The notes: generated by a model from the sequence alone, not told the origin. A stretch of DNA of 64,000 bases from Amorphophallus konjac (GCA_022559845.1 CM040118.1:232237224-232301223), one strand, 5' to 3'; numbered from the stretch's first letter, positions 35,091 to 45,842 are shown. Made by a program: numbers and translations.

Positions 35091-35530
35091 CACTGCACAC
35101 AGGATTTTTAGATGGTTCGGCCAGACACCAGTCCGCCTACATCCACCCCTCACTCTAACCCGAGTGAGGATTCCCTTGCAAAAGCAAGACGCAGACTCAG
35201 TCTACAACAGGATGTTGCCTAACAGCTCGACTACCCAAGGGAGACAAATACCTCAACCTGGTTCTGCAACCCACAAAACCAGACACCTAGCTCCTCTACC
35301 CACAGAGCTAGAATCGGAGGTCCAACCTCCCTTCCTCTGAATCCTCAGAGGGAACCCACGAGCAACTACCCGTCACTTGCAACCGGAGACTAAGTCTCCC
35401 TTCCTTTGAATCTACAGAGGATGACCGGAGTTCAAACTCCCTTCTCCTGAATCCTCAGGAGGAACCCATGAGTGACACCTAGTCACTCATAGTCGGAGAA
35501 CAAATCTCCCTTCTCCTGAACACACAGGAG
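35091..35530 (-). promoter_or_regulatory. Hairpin chain and conserved U5 box in E LTR
   Basis: Stem-loops (plus-strand coordinates): CTCCTG/CAGGAG 35513-35530 and 35444-35461, GGAGA/TCTCC 35495-35509 and 35485-35499 region, ATGAGTGAC/GTCACTCAT 35468-35490, GGAGT/ACTCC 35427-35440, GGAGA/TCTCC 35385-35399, CCTCTG/CAGAGG 35334-35351, GGAGGT/ACCTCC 35316-35330, then CCTCACTC/GAGTGAGG 35148-35169, the GGGGTGGATGTAGG box and CCGAACCATCTAAAAATCC. Confidence 0.7.
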
Positions 35531-35937
35531 GAACCCGACACCCAAAACAGGGAATCGGAAGACAACGGTAAAGAGGAAAATGAATAAAGAAGAAATACAA
35601 GTAGGAAAGTAAAAGATGTAGCTCTGAGTAGAGCAAAATAATTCAGGATCTGATCCTTGAACTGATGGAATCAAATCTTCAGTCACGAGCAGGCTTCTCT
35701 GAGATTCTTTTCTCTTTCTCTCTTTTCGGGCTTTCTCTTCACGAAATGGCTCACAGATTTCAGATCTGGCTCCCACACTAGCTCTCTCTCTCTTTCTTTG
35801 TTATCTGTTGGCTTACTCTTTCTCTTCTTCTTCTTCAGCTCTCACTCTTTGTCTGCTCTTCTTTCTGCTCTCTTCTCTGGCGGCTACTTCTTCTATTTTT
35901 TTTCTTCTCCCCTTTCTCTATGGAGGAGGATACCTCC

Positions 35938-36120
35938 TATTTATACCCAGAACAGGACTTCCGAAGATGCTTTGGATAAACCCTTTTGATCTTGATATTT
36001 CATTGATCCACGTGGCAGGATGAGAAATTTCTTTCCAATTATTGAACCTTGGAGCACGTGCCCAATCATGAACTTTTTTGGGACCACGTGCCATTATTCT
36101 CGCCATTCTGGGATCACGTG
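35938..36120 (-). promoter_or_regulatory. E promoter: TATA box and four G-boxes
   Basis: Minus-strand TATAAATA at 35938-35945 with four CACGTG hexamers upstream at 36009-36014, 36055-36060, 36085-36090 and 36115-36120. G-boxes bind plant bZIP and bHLH factors. G has the same arrangement with two. Confidence 0.65.
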
Positions 36121-36219
36121 CTGTTTACAGCTTTCCAGGGTTCTTCGTGACAGAGAAGAACTTAAGTGGTTCGAACTCCCTTAATGGGTCTGGACTTAAG
36201 TTGGGAGTTGAGTAAATCC

Positions 36220-37045
36220 TGAAGCATCGACCTCACTAGTAAGAGAATAAGAAGATGCATCGACCTTGAATCTTTGACATTATGGCTTGTGGATTCTTCA
36301 GATCCATAGTTCTGCTAACTTCAGGTTCTCTGTGGCATTTCATCAAACACTTTCTTCTGCTATAGTGACCTCAGTTCCCAACAACTGCATCGACCTTTGT
36401 GAGCTTCTCAATATGTGCATTGACTTGATTGAGCTTAACCACAATATGTGCTTCGACCTTGTTAAATGGAGCTTTGGTCTTCTGCTTCGAGTCACCTTAT
36501 AGGTGCACCAACCTTGTAAGCCAATGTGCATTGACCTTCATGCACAAAATATATGTGCACAGACCTTGTAAACAAATGTGCTTCGACCTTCCTTTTAGAT
36601 GTGCACCGACCTTTATGCACAAAATATATGTGCACAGACCTTGTAAACAAATGTGCTTCGACCTTGTATAACATAAAGCTAAACATGCACCGACCTTATA
36701 TGTCATGAAACAAAACATGCACCGATCTTATATGTCATGAAACAAAACGTGCACCAACCTTATATAAGATAAAACAAAATGTGCACCGACCTTTGTTCAC
36801 CTTAGGTACTCATGTGCACCGACCTTATATCTGCACTCACTTGATGTAGCGTCGACCTTTGTCCTGTGCAGACTTGATGTGCACCGACCTTAGCTCTGTG
36901 CTGGCTTGATGTGAACCGACCTCAGCTCTGTGCTGGCTTGATGTGCATCGACCTTAGCAAGTAGCATCGACCTTGGCTTGTGCTAGCAGGAGGTCCTCCG
37001 ACCTTGTGGCAGTGATGGCAAAACATGCACCAACCTTGTTGTCAA
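36220..37045 (-). repeat. U3 array of GTGCACCGACCTT in E
   Basis: At least 20 irregular copies of YGCANCGACCTT (plus strand), including a 60-bp local duplication around 36535-36665 with AAAATATATGTGCACAGACC. The reverse complement AAGGTCGGTGCA is the motif of A's U3 array, linking the two families. Short Cys/His-rich ORFs here are products of the repeat. Confidence 0.75.
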
Positions 37046-37050
37046 CCACA

Positions 37051-38585
37051 GCATTCAGTGGGTTCATGCAGGCTACCAATGATGCTACCTAGAGGATGAT
37101 CTCTAAGTACGACAATATTGGAAGATTCCATACCTTCATTGGTAGGGATGACCCCATGACTGCTTGATTCACCTTGGTCTCTATCTGGCCTTGTTTCATC
37201 TTCTTATGCTCCTTGTTCCTCTTTTGTTTCCAAGAACTCTCCATCATCCTTTCTCCTACATGGTTCATCATCATTAGATATATCATGGTATTCATCAAAA
37301 GTGATATGGGGAGATTCTTCTATAGTTTGACCTTTGACATTAAAGACTCTATATGCCCTAGAGTGATCAGAATAGCCAAGTAAGATACCTGATTCGCTCT
37401 TATGTTCAAATTTGCCCAAGTCCTTTTTGTCATTATTATGTATAAAACACTTTGATCCAAACACTTTGAAGTGAGCAAGAGATGGCTTTTTACCTTGTAT
37501 AGTTCATATGGAGTCTTGTTACTGGAAGGTCTTACCATTGATCGGTTTATGATATAGCATGCTGTGTTAACCGCCTCAGCCTAGAATTTTCTTGGTAAGT
37601 TGCTTCCAATTAGAATTGTCCTAGACATCTCCAGGAGGGTCATGTTCCTTCTTTCCACGACACCATTCTACTCGGGAGTCCTTGGTGATGAGAATTTATG
37701 AATTATTCCTTGATCACTACAAAAATTTTCAAAGTCAGAATTCTCAAACTCACCACCATGATCCGATAAAATAGAACAGATTTGAAACTTATCGTCCTGC
37801 TTTGTTCTTTTGAAGAAAGCCTGAAACTCAACGAAGGCATCATTTTTATGAGATAAAAAGAATACCCAAGTAAATCTAGAGAAATCATCCACTATAACAT
37901 ATCCATATCTTTTCCTACTTAGACTTGCAGTCCGAGTAGGTCCAAATAAATCCATATGCACAAGTTCTAGTGGCTTGGAGGACTAATTTTCAATTCTACT
38001 CTTAAATGATTTCATAGTTTGCTTACCTTGGGAACATGCAGCACAAATTTTATTGTTATGTTTGAATGAAATTTCCGACAAACCTTTTACCATGTTGTGC
38101 TTAACAAGTATATACATGACATTATAGCTAGCATGACCAAGTCTACGATGCCATAGCGAAACTAAATAGTCTTTGTTTGCAGCTAGGCATAAGTTATCAT
38201 GAGCAATATCATCCAAGTAAACCATATAGACATTATTGACTCTCTTGCCAATGAATTTAATTGTTTCTGAATTGGGTTCCATGATTTTGCATAAGTGAGA
38301 GTCAAAAATGACTTTATGCCCTTTATCGCACAATTGACTAATACTTAGCAAATTATATTCCAATCCTTCAACCAGCAAGACATTTTCTATAGAGTTGGAG
38401 AATTCTTACCAAAATTTACATGTTCCGGTGATTCTTCCTTTGTTGTTTCCTCCAAAAGTGACATGCCCACCATCCTTTTCAACCAGCAAACAAAATTTTC
38501 CCTTGTCCCCTATGATATGCCTTGAACAGCCACTGTCGAGATACCATTTGTTATGTATGGCTATAAGGCATTCCTGCAAAGTAAA
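37051..38585 (-). pseudogene. pol: F protease and integrase
   Basis: Protease WYLDSGCSRHIIGDK (Copia DSG). Integrase zinc finger LWHRRLGHAS...CAACSQGKQ, core VHMDLFGP, SDHGGEFEN and NGVVERRN, so D, D and E are kept. Then AEAVNTACYIINR, ILLGYSDHSRAYRVFN and the linker RDHPLGSIIG before RT. Breaks: a one-base frameshift near 38400, TAG near 37979, TAG inside TPE-stop-NGVVE near 37671, TAG where FWAEAV is usual near 37580, and a frame change near 37480. Copia integrase inserts cDNA; this copy is dead. Confidence 0.88.
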
Positions 38586-39125
38586 TCAGACAAACAATTT
38601 TGGAACCCAAATGCACTTGGGTCCCATCAGACCATTCATATCTTCAAAACATGATAGCAAACATTTCAGAATCCAAACTTGCCTTTTCAGAGTGGGCTTG
38701 CCATTTGTTTTGACTTCATTGTTCACGTTGCCCAATTTTGCACCTTTAAATGCATAGAAGTTATTTGGGATTTTTGTTTCATTGTTCCATCTTTTGTTCC
38801 CTTGGGCATAGGATGTGTTGTACACACTAGGGTACCTTGATGAACCTGCCCAATACTTGGTACAGGAATAAGGGGTTCTAAAGGACCTGTGCGTCGACTC
38901 CCTGTGCCACTTGGGTCGACCTGCTCTATTGAATCCATGGGGAAACTGGTCTCTAGACCATGGTTGCATCGACCTCATGAACTGGGTGCATCGACTTGCC
39001 CATGCATTTTCCCATCTACCCCAGCTACTGGAAGGACCCTACTACGTCAACTCCCTATGATAGTTGCGTCGACCTATCCTGCGATTTTTCTCCCTACCCC
39101 AGCCACTGGGTGACCACTGCTGCGT
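38586..39125 (-). pseudogene. gag: F gag C-terminus
   Basis: Minus-strand frame rich in Arg, Ser, Trp and Gly, with two diverged copies of a WGR-type unit (39000-39120), and ending NGLMGPKCIWVPKLFV just before protease. The GPKxxWV ending matches the ends of A and G gag. No zinc knuckle is visible in this part. Cut by H at 39126. Confidence 0.65.
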
Positions 39126-40001
39126 TGTAATGACCCAAGATCCGGATATTGGGAAGAACCCGATACCATTCGAATCCTAGCCCGCCGCCCACAAGCCGGA
39201 GGACTCGGAAGGGCTAAAAGGAGTGTGGAGGTACAAAGAAATAGGAAATAAAGTAGGACAATTCAATAATTAACAGAAATAAATAAATAACTACAATAAT
39301 AGAGTCCAGTCCAATAGAAAGTACAGTCTAAAGTATTAAAACGTACCACATGCCAAGTGAACACTCGGCCCGGCGAGTGGGCAGCTAAAGACCTCCGAAC
39401 AACACCCTCGCAACTCGAGGAAGAACCGTCGCACCTAAAAAGTAGGGGTGAGCATCCTATCACTGGCTCAGTAGGGGTCCCGCGGAACACCAACCGAGAA
39501 ACAACAGCAGTAACGGAAAGGAAAGCAACAACAACTACAGCAGGAACAGCGAACCGGTGGCCGGTCAAAACTCGGCACTACAGCTACTCCTACTGTACCA
39601 TCAACAGAAAGAGAAAGCCCGATCTCACAATCGAAAACTGGACCACTCTAACACTAGACCTACCGAGGAAACACTCACGGCAACCCTGCCGCAGAAGTCT
39701 GCCTACACAGGCATGACCAACCAGGGTCGTAGTCCCACACTGGCACAGTGAAGCCTCGACAATCCCTACCGAGCACCCTTGGCCACCACCTCAGAAAGCA
39801 CGCTGGAACGGTCCAAAAACTACGTCTCGCAGACGGGAAACGGAACTTTAAATAGGAGAGTCATGTCTCACGTGACAGGAGTACCTGCCCACCAGAAGCA
39901 AGGCCGGATGCGTCAACTGACGACTTAGACCGCGCCTCAGGTGTCCCCCTCGACCCCTGGTGGAACGGGGACACCGTAGTAGTAACCACAGAACAAGAAC
40001 T
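39126..40001 (-). repeat. Tekay-type LTR H, first part
   Basis: Plus strand starts TGTAATGACCCAAGATCC, which on the minus strand is an LTR end (GGGTCATTACA). The minus strand holds CCCCTACTGAGC...GCTCACCCCTACTTT, the hairpin block also in B and J. Interrupted after gaact by G. A 51-base piece follows at 51304-51354 and a longer one at 53527-54002. The ORFs at 39263-39751 lie in this LTR and have no domains. Confidence 0.65.
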
Positions 40002-40309
40002 TGTTGTGCCTCTTAGGCACAAGCATGTGCTATGTCGCCTTGATGATAGCAATGCTTTTTGGTTTTGATGATAGCAAGACAGTGAGTGCATTTGAGTGCA
40101 TTTGATATTGTATTTTGATGATAGCAATGTTATTATGTTTTGATGATTGCAATAAACAAAGTGCATTTCTATGCATTATTATTCTTGAGCATTCTGCATA
40201 TTGATAGTAACATGAATGATGATGTCTAGCATTGATGGCATTTGCTCTTTATATATGTGCATTGCATTCTGTCAGATATCATGTCTCTGCATATATCATG
40301 CCTGGGTAG

Positions 40310-41830
40310 CAAAGTCTATACATTGGACTCTCGTTCAAGCCTATGCATTGTCTTAGGCTAAGTGTGTACAGCGTCTTAGGCGAAGTCTGTACAGCCGTGT
40401 CTTATGCTCCTAAGTCTATACATTGGTGTTGGTCATCAAAGTCTATACATCGCCTTCAATCTTCAAGTCTATACACTGGCTTATTCTTCAAGTCTGTACA
40501 TCCACAGTTAAACTTGAAGTCTGCACACTAGTCTTCACTGTCAAGTCTGCACATTGGTCTTCGATTTCAATGTCCAATACATTGGGCTTTTACATGAAGT
40601 CTATACATTGTTGTTTGCAGTACAAGTCCATACATTGGACTGTTCATCAAAGTCTGTACATCAGACTGCTATAGTAAGTCTGTACAGTGAGTGATTCATT
40701 GGTAAAGTCTATACACTCAACTGAACTTCAAGTCTAGACATTGCACTGTAGCATCCATTGTCTTCGTGTTGTGTTTGTTTGATTGTCTTCGTGTTGTTTA
40801 CTGTAGCAGCTCGATTTGTTCTGATGAATTTCGAGTCGTTTCCCAGTGAACCCCGTGTCGCTTCACCTCGTGCTGTTCTCATCGTCTTCGTTTTGTTTTC
40901 ACTTCGTGTCAACTTCATCTTCGTGTCGTTTTCACTTCGTGTCAACTTCGTCTTCGTGTCGTTTTCACTTCGTGTCAATTTCATCTTCGTGTTGTTTTTC
41001 AACTTGTGACGGTCTCTGTCATCTGTCTCCATGTCGTACTTACTTCGTGTTGGTTAATGTTGTTATTGTGTCTTCGTGTCATTTTCCTTGTTGTGTCTTC
41101 GTGTCGTTCTGTGTAGTGTATGTTTTTGTCACCACTACACTTTGTGTCGTTGTTCTTTACTTCGTGATGTTTTCACTATCTTCGTGTTGGTCTTTCTCAT
41201 TAGACCTCGTGTCTTTCTCGCCTTGACCACACTTCGTGTTGCTTCACGTAGACCTCGTGTCTTGCTTGTTTGCAACCACTTCGTGTCGGTTTCTGTTGTC
41301 AGCACGTGTCATCCTTAGTTCGAGTCGGTTCTTTATTTTTTCGTCTTCGTGTTGTAGTCAGCTCGTGTCGTTCTCTTTGCTGTGTGTTATGTCGTGTTGT
41401 TTTTATGTTCGTGTCTTCGTGTTGTTTTTATGTTCGTGTCTTCGTGTTGTTTTTATCTTCGTGTCTCCGTGTTGTTTTTATCTTCGTGTCTCCGTGTTGT
41501 TTTTGTCTTTGTGTCTTCGTGTCATTTTTGTTCCACTGCGTGTAGAACAGTGCAGCACCTCGTGTTGCTTCTGTGCCACCTCGTGTCATTTCTGTGTGAA
41601 CCTCGTGTCGCTTCTCTCTGTCCTCTAGTTTCATCTCGTGTCATCTTTTATGTCTTGCTTGTTGTTGCAACCACTTCGTGTCGTTCCTCTTTTTACCTCA
41701 TGTTGTTTTATAACCTCATTTCTTGTCGTTCTCTTCGTTGTGTCTGTTCTGTCACAATGTATCTCGTGTCATTCCTTACTTCGTGCTGCAGTCACCTTGT
41801 CTATCTCGTGTCATTCCAAGTACAGTGCCA
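40310..41830 (+). repeat. Two U3 arrays in G LTR
   Basis: About 15 copies of AAGTCTRTACATTGG (40310-40750), then dozens of TTCGTGTCGTTTTNN (40770-41830) with variable spacers. Repeated at 48385-49905 in the 3' LTR. Long Ser/Cys/Phe ORFs on the plus strand (for example 41236-41864) and Thr/Lys/Arg ORFs on the minus strand are translations of the repeat. Confidence 0.85.
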
Positions 41831-41939
41831 TCGTATTACTATTACATATCTCATGCAGCTTTAGTTCCTGTGGCCCTCAGTGTTAATGACTTTAATCTCA
41901 TTACAGGTCTGAGGAAGAACATTCCACACTCCTGGGCTG

Positions 41940-42056
41940 CACGTGATCCGAGACAAGAGGAACCAATCTGATAAGGACACGTGGCAGGAAGATTCTGGAA
42001 ATATGGGAGGCACACGCGTTTTGTGCCCTATCCACCTGCTGTTGCTGCTATAAATA
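41940..42056 (+). promoter_or_regulatory. G promoter: G-boxes and TATA box
   Basis: CACGTG at 41940-41945 and 41978-41983 (the latter in GACACGTGGC, ABRE-like) and TATAAATA at 42049-42056. The same TATA is at 50125-50132 in the 3' LTR. Confidence 0.75.
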
Positions 42057-42474
42057 GAACCCTTCATCCTCAGATGAAGGTGATCGAGTTGGCAAGAAGA
42101 AAAGCTCATACAGAGAGCCCCGATCCAGAAAAAGGAAGAGAAGAAAGAAAAAAAGAGAGCAGAGAAGAGAGTGAGAGTAAGAGCAGAAGAAGAAAAAGAG
42201 AGAGAAGAGAGTTGAGAAGAAGAAGAAGAGAAGTAGCAGAAGAAGCTCCTAGGAGAGTAGAAGAGAAAGAAAAGAGAGATAGAAAGTGAGCGAGAGAGCT
42301 CGTGGAGAACAAGGAAGAAGTTACCTGAAGATCTGTCTACTGGACCGTGGATCAAATCCAGGCCAGTCAGCTCCATGCGAGCCACATTTGTGTTATTTGT
42401 CTTTACAGCTTTCTGATCGCTGTGTATTTTTCTTTTCTTATTTTTCCTGTTTCATTTGGTTATCTGTGTTCTTC

Positions 42475-42885
42475 CGATCCTCAGTAGTGAGGTCGGGGTT
42501 CCTCCTGTCAGTTCAGGAGAAGGGAGATTGCTATCTCCGGTTGCAAGTAGCTGGGTGCTACTTGTGGTGTCCCTCCGGTTTGGAGGAAGGGAGATCTGAT
42601 CTCCGGTTCTGGGCTTGTGGATTCAAGTCCAGGGGTTCCCTCCGGGTCTAGAGGAAGAGAGACCGTGTGTCTCTGGTTGGCTAGTGACTGGTGTCACTAG
42701 TGGTTCCCTCCGGTTGGGAGGAAGAGGGGAGGCTGTTCCCCTGGTCAAGCTGTGTGGCAGCACCTGTTGCAGACTGAGTCTGCTGTGTCTAGCGTGAGCT
42801 AGTGGAAGCCACACTCGGTTTGAGTGCGGGGTGGATGTAGGTCTGGAGGACCAAACCACCTGAAAACCCCTCTTGCATTGTGGTT
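42475..42885 (+). promoter_or_regulatory. Chain of 15 stem-loops and conserved U5 box in G LTR
   Basis: Back-to-back stems: CCTCA/TGAGG, CTCCTG/CAGGAG (42502-42519), GGAGAT/ATCTCC (42523-42538), AAGTAGC/GCTACTT (42545-42563), CCTCC/GGAGG, GGAGAT/ATCTCC (42590-42604), GGGCTTG/CAAGTCC, CCTC/GAGG, AGAGAC/GTCTCT (42658-42674), CTAGTGAC/GTCACTAG (42681-42700), CCCTCC/GGGAGG (42706-42721), GGGGA/TCCCC, GCAGA/TCTGC (42769-42783), CTAGC/GCTAG (42789-42802), CACTC/GAGTG (42812-42826). Then GGGGTGGATGTAGG and CCAAACCACCTGAAAACCCC. Present in both LTRs. Confidence 0.8.
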
Positions 42886-43227
42886 TGATTGCTTATGATT
42901 TGCTTCCGCTAGATGAATGCATAGGGGCGCTCCATGCGTTTGGCTTCGGGTTGAGAAGAAGAGTTAATTAGTCTTCTTAGAATGTTTTAATTTGTCAAGA
43001 GAGCGAAATTCTTGTTGAGCGACTCCTTGTCAAATTCAGCCTAGTTAGCATCCTAGTGATCTCACTGTATGCTTGTTTGGTTCTGCAACTGATTATTAGC
43101 TTTTAAGCTTATCTAGTTTGCGAACTAGTAATTCTAGTGAGCATCATATTTTAACTGGGCGAAAGTCCTTTAGAGGGCTGTATTCATTCACCCCCCCCCC
43201 TCTGAATACTGCACCGAACCCAACAAT

Positions 43228-43239
43228 TGGTATCAGAGC
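43228..43239 (+). other. G primer-binding site (initiator tRNA-Met)
   Basis: TGGTATCAGAGC two bases after the LTR end. Confidence 0.95.
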
Positions 43240-43424
43240 AGGTCTCTGATCTATCAGATCTAACAATCTGCAGAGGATCCTGCCGATTTGTTTGGTGCAT
43301 TTCAGAGTGGATCTCTTGAAATCGTGTCTTGCTTCATTGACTTGTGTCTTATTTTGATTATCTGGTTTCAGTGGAGTTCGTGTCATTTGTTTTACTTCGC
43401 TGAATTTGTCTGCCATCTGTTCTA

Positions 43425-45842
43425 ATGGCTCGACCTCCGATTTATGATGGTTCTAACTTTGAAAGTTGGCTAGGAGGCCTAGCTGTGTACATAGACTCAA
43501 TTGGTCCACATTTGTGGAGTCTTATATCTAAAGGCCCACACCGCTTACCTAAAGATCAGACCAATTGGTCTAGTGAGGACAGCTCTAAGAATTGCGATAA
43601 TACCATAGTTCTTAATATCTTGAGAGCGATAGTTAATACTGATATGTATCCTTTTGTTCTCAGGTGCACATCTGGAAAGGAAATATATGACAGAGTCGTT
43701 TCTGCGCATAATTAGCAAGGTGATAGCTGCTTGATGGCCAACCGGGATGATGAAGATGAGATCTCATCTCAGGTAAGTTCTGAATCAGAAGGATACTCTT
43801 TCGATGAATTAATAGAGATGTATGAAAATTTGTTAGAAGTATCCAAGAAATTGAAATCTGAGAACAAAAAGTTGAAAAAGAAATGTGATAGAATAAATCT
43901 GAAAGATTCCTGTGAAAACTGTCCAAATATGAAAAAGTCTTATGATGCATGCATGCTAGATGTTCAGAATCTTAAGAAACAAAATGATTCTCTAAAAATT
44001 GAAAAACAAACATGCTTAGATAAAATGTCTGAACTTCAGAATCAACTGAATGATAAGAAAAATGAGCATCTAAAAGGCATGCAAGAACTAACTGAAGTTA
44101 ATTCTGAATTGGACAAAAAGAAATTGGAGAATGAGGATCTTCAAAAGAAGAATAAAACTCTTATTATCAGAATGAATGAAATCAATGAGGTTTCACAGTC
44201 CTCTTCTGCTAAATCAGATTGTAAAATATGCTCTGCTTTAAGAGAACGAAATGAAGATCTCTTTAGTGAGAATGAACGGCTAAATAAACAAATAGCCTCA
44301 CTTAAAGATGATCACAAAAATCTGCTCGCTGAGAAAATTAAAGTGGAGGAAAGAGAAGAGGAATTAATTGAAAAACTGGAGCTAATGTCTGGAAGAGAGA
44401 GATGTGAGGGTAATGAATTTCAGACTAGAGATCTTGAGGAAGAAAACACTGAATTAAAAGCTGAAGTTGAAAAACTGAAGTGGTTAAACACTGGCTTGTC
44501 TGAAAGACTTCTCACCACAGAAAAAGGAAAAGTTGTTTATGATGAAAATTCAAAAAGTTTGAACAGTCTAGAACAAGAAATTGAGAAGTATAAAACTGCA
44601 AACCAAGTTCTAAGCGAATGTGTTAATTGCAGTGAACAGGAAATAGCCAGTTATGAACTTCACATAACATCTTTGGAGAATAAGATTCAGGATCTAGAAA
44701 AATCAGCATCCAATTCTGCTAAGAATGAAAGAAAAGTAAAAACTGTTGTGAAAATGAAGGATGGCAATCCAAGAAAGGGGACAAGCTGTAGTCCTGATGT
44801 TAAGGAAACTACCAGAAACCAGTTATATACTACCTTTGTCCATAGTTCTAATGTAGCTGGTACCTCAAGGCAATCCCCAAAACAAAATGAAAATCATAAG
44901 TCACCTTCAAAACCTGTTTTCCAGTTCAGAGCCCAGAAAATAGAAAAACAAACAGAACCTGTTAAGGATAATCAGAAATTGAAAAGAAAGAGTCAAATAA
45001 AGAAGGTAAAGACTATTCCTGCTCACGAACAGAAAGCTGCTAGCTCGGTTGAGCCTGATGGTGTACACACTGTTCATGCTTCCTATACTCACTCACATAC
45101 ATCTAGGAACTCATATGATAGAAACCATGTTCCTAGGAAATCTGATGCCTCTTGTTACTACTGTGGTAGGCATGGTCATTATATGGATGACTGCAGAGTG
45201 ATGATAAGTGATGATATGATGCATGATAAAACATTTCCAAATAATCATCACCACCCCAAAAGAAACATGTCTTCCTCAAACCAACATATCATTTGTTACA
45301 ATTGCAACAGACGTGGTCATAAAGCTGTTGAGTGTTGGTTTAGGCCTTCATGGGGATTTACTAGCTCAAGAGGTAAGCACCCTAGGTGCATTGAATGTGG
45401 CAGGTATGGGCATGCAGTCAAGGACTGCTGGTTTGTTCAAGGAAATCATTCTAATTCCAAATTTGTAAGATTCCCTCCAAACAAAAATTTCTTGGGCAGA
45501 AATAAAGCTGGTCTTAAAGAAAAGACTCTTGGTTGTTATGAATGTGGAAAACCTGGCCACCGAGCTTCTGAATGCTGGTGGGCAAGTAATGGTAAATCAA
45601 AAATTCATGCTTACAACAGAACAATTCATGCTCATTATCATAGGTCTCATGCTGCTGTTGATATGCATCATAGGACCAGAAAATCTGCTGTTTCATGTAG
45701 ATATTGTGGTAAACTTGGTCACTCTATGGACAATTGTTTTCTGATGAAATTTGATGACCATGTTGCTAAGAAACTGTTTAGAACACCTGATAGGGGTAGT
45801 ACAGGACCCAAGACTGCTTGGGTCTCTGCAGGATCAACATGA
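43425..45842 (+). CDS. gag: G gag, coiled-coil multi-zinc-knuckle Gag with one in-frame TAG
   Basis: One frame throughout, broken only by TAG at 43713-43715. Residues 1-96: MARPPIYDGSNFESWLGGL, IDSIGPHLWSLI and HRLPKDQTNW, the Copia Gag N-terminal domain. After the stop comes QGDSCLMANRDDEDE, then about 400 residues of coiled coil with CENCP and CKICS modules, a basic linker, and five CCHC knuckles: CYYCGRHGHYMDDC, CYNCNRRGHKAVEC, CIECGRYGHAVKDC, CYECGKPGHRASEC, CRYCGKLGHSMDNC. It ends GPKTAWVSAGST. Most Copia Gags have one knuckle. It would form particles and bind element RNA. The start ATG is about 185 bases after the primer site. Confidence 0.88.

Larger units (their letters stand above)
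33307..37050 (-). mobile_element. Sirevirus-like element E, 5' part
   Basis: Minus-strand LTR (34687-37050), initiator tRNA-Met primer site and gag, cut at 33306/33307 by insertion of D. Gag architecture and LTR features match A and G. Its 3' part lies left of the window. It sits inside the integrase-to-RT region of F. Confidence 0.8.
34687..37050 (-). repeat. E 5' LTR (about 2364 bp)
   Basis: On the minus strand it starts TGTGGTTGACAACAAGG and ends CTATTCTAACA. The far boundary (37050) is inferred from where F pol reading (RDHPLGSIIGSLHEP) stops; no second LTR is in the window to confirm it. U3 array, G-box cluster, TATA box, hairpin chain, conserved box and a C-rich tail follow in that order. 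Confidence 0.75.
37051..39125 (-). mobile_element. Old Copia (Sirevirus-like) element F, gag end to integrase
   Basis: Minus-strand gag C-terminus, protease and integrase, truncated by E at 37050/37051 and by the Tekay LTR H at 39125/39126. RT, RNase H and LTRs are not in the window. It is the outermost element I can identify and the most decayed. Confidence 0.75.
40002..43225 (+). repeat. G 5' LTR (3224 bp)
   Basis: Begins TGTTGTGCCTCTTAGGCAC, itself a 6-bp stem (GTGCCT/AGGCAC), and ends ACCGAACCCAACA. Order: U3 arrays, G-boxes and TATA, leader with a purine-rich AGAAGA tract, hairpin chain, conserved box, C-rich tail (cacccccccccctct). Confidence 0.95.

Noticed and set aside
36220..37045. 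CRISPR-like spaced repeats (also 924-1140 and 40310-40750)
   Set aside because: Repeats are degenerate, spacing is irregular and they lie inside LTR U3 regions of a plant genome.
41236..41864. Plus-strand ORFs of 120-210 residues in G LTRs (also 49311-49940)
   Set aside because: They translate the TTCGTGT array into Ser/Cys/Phe/Val repeats, occur in several frames at once and lie in U3.
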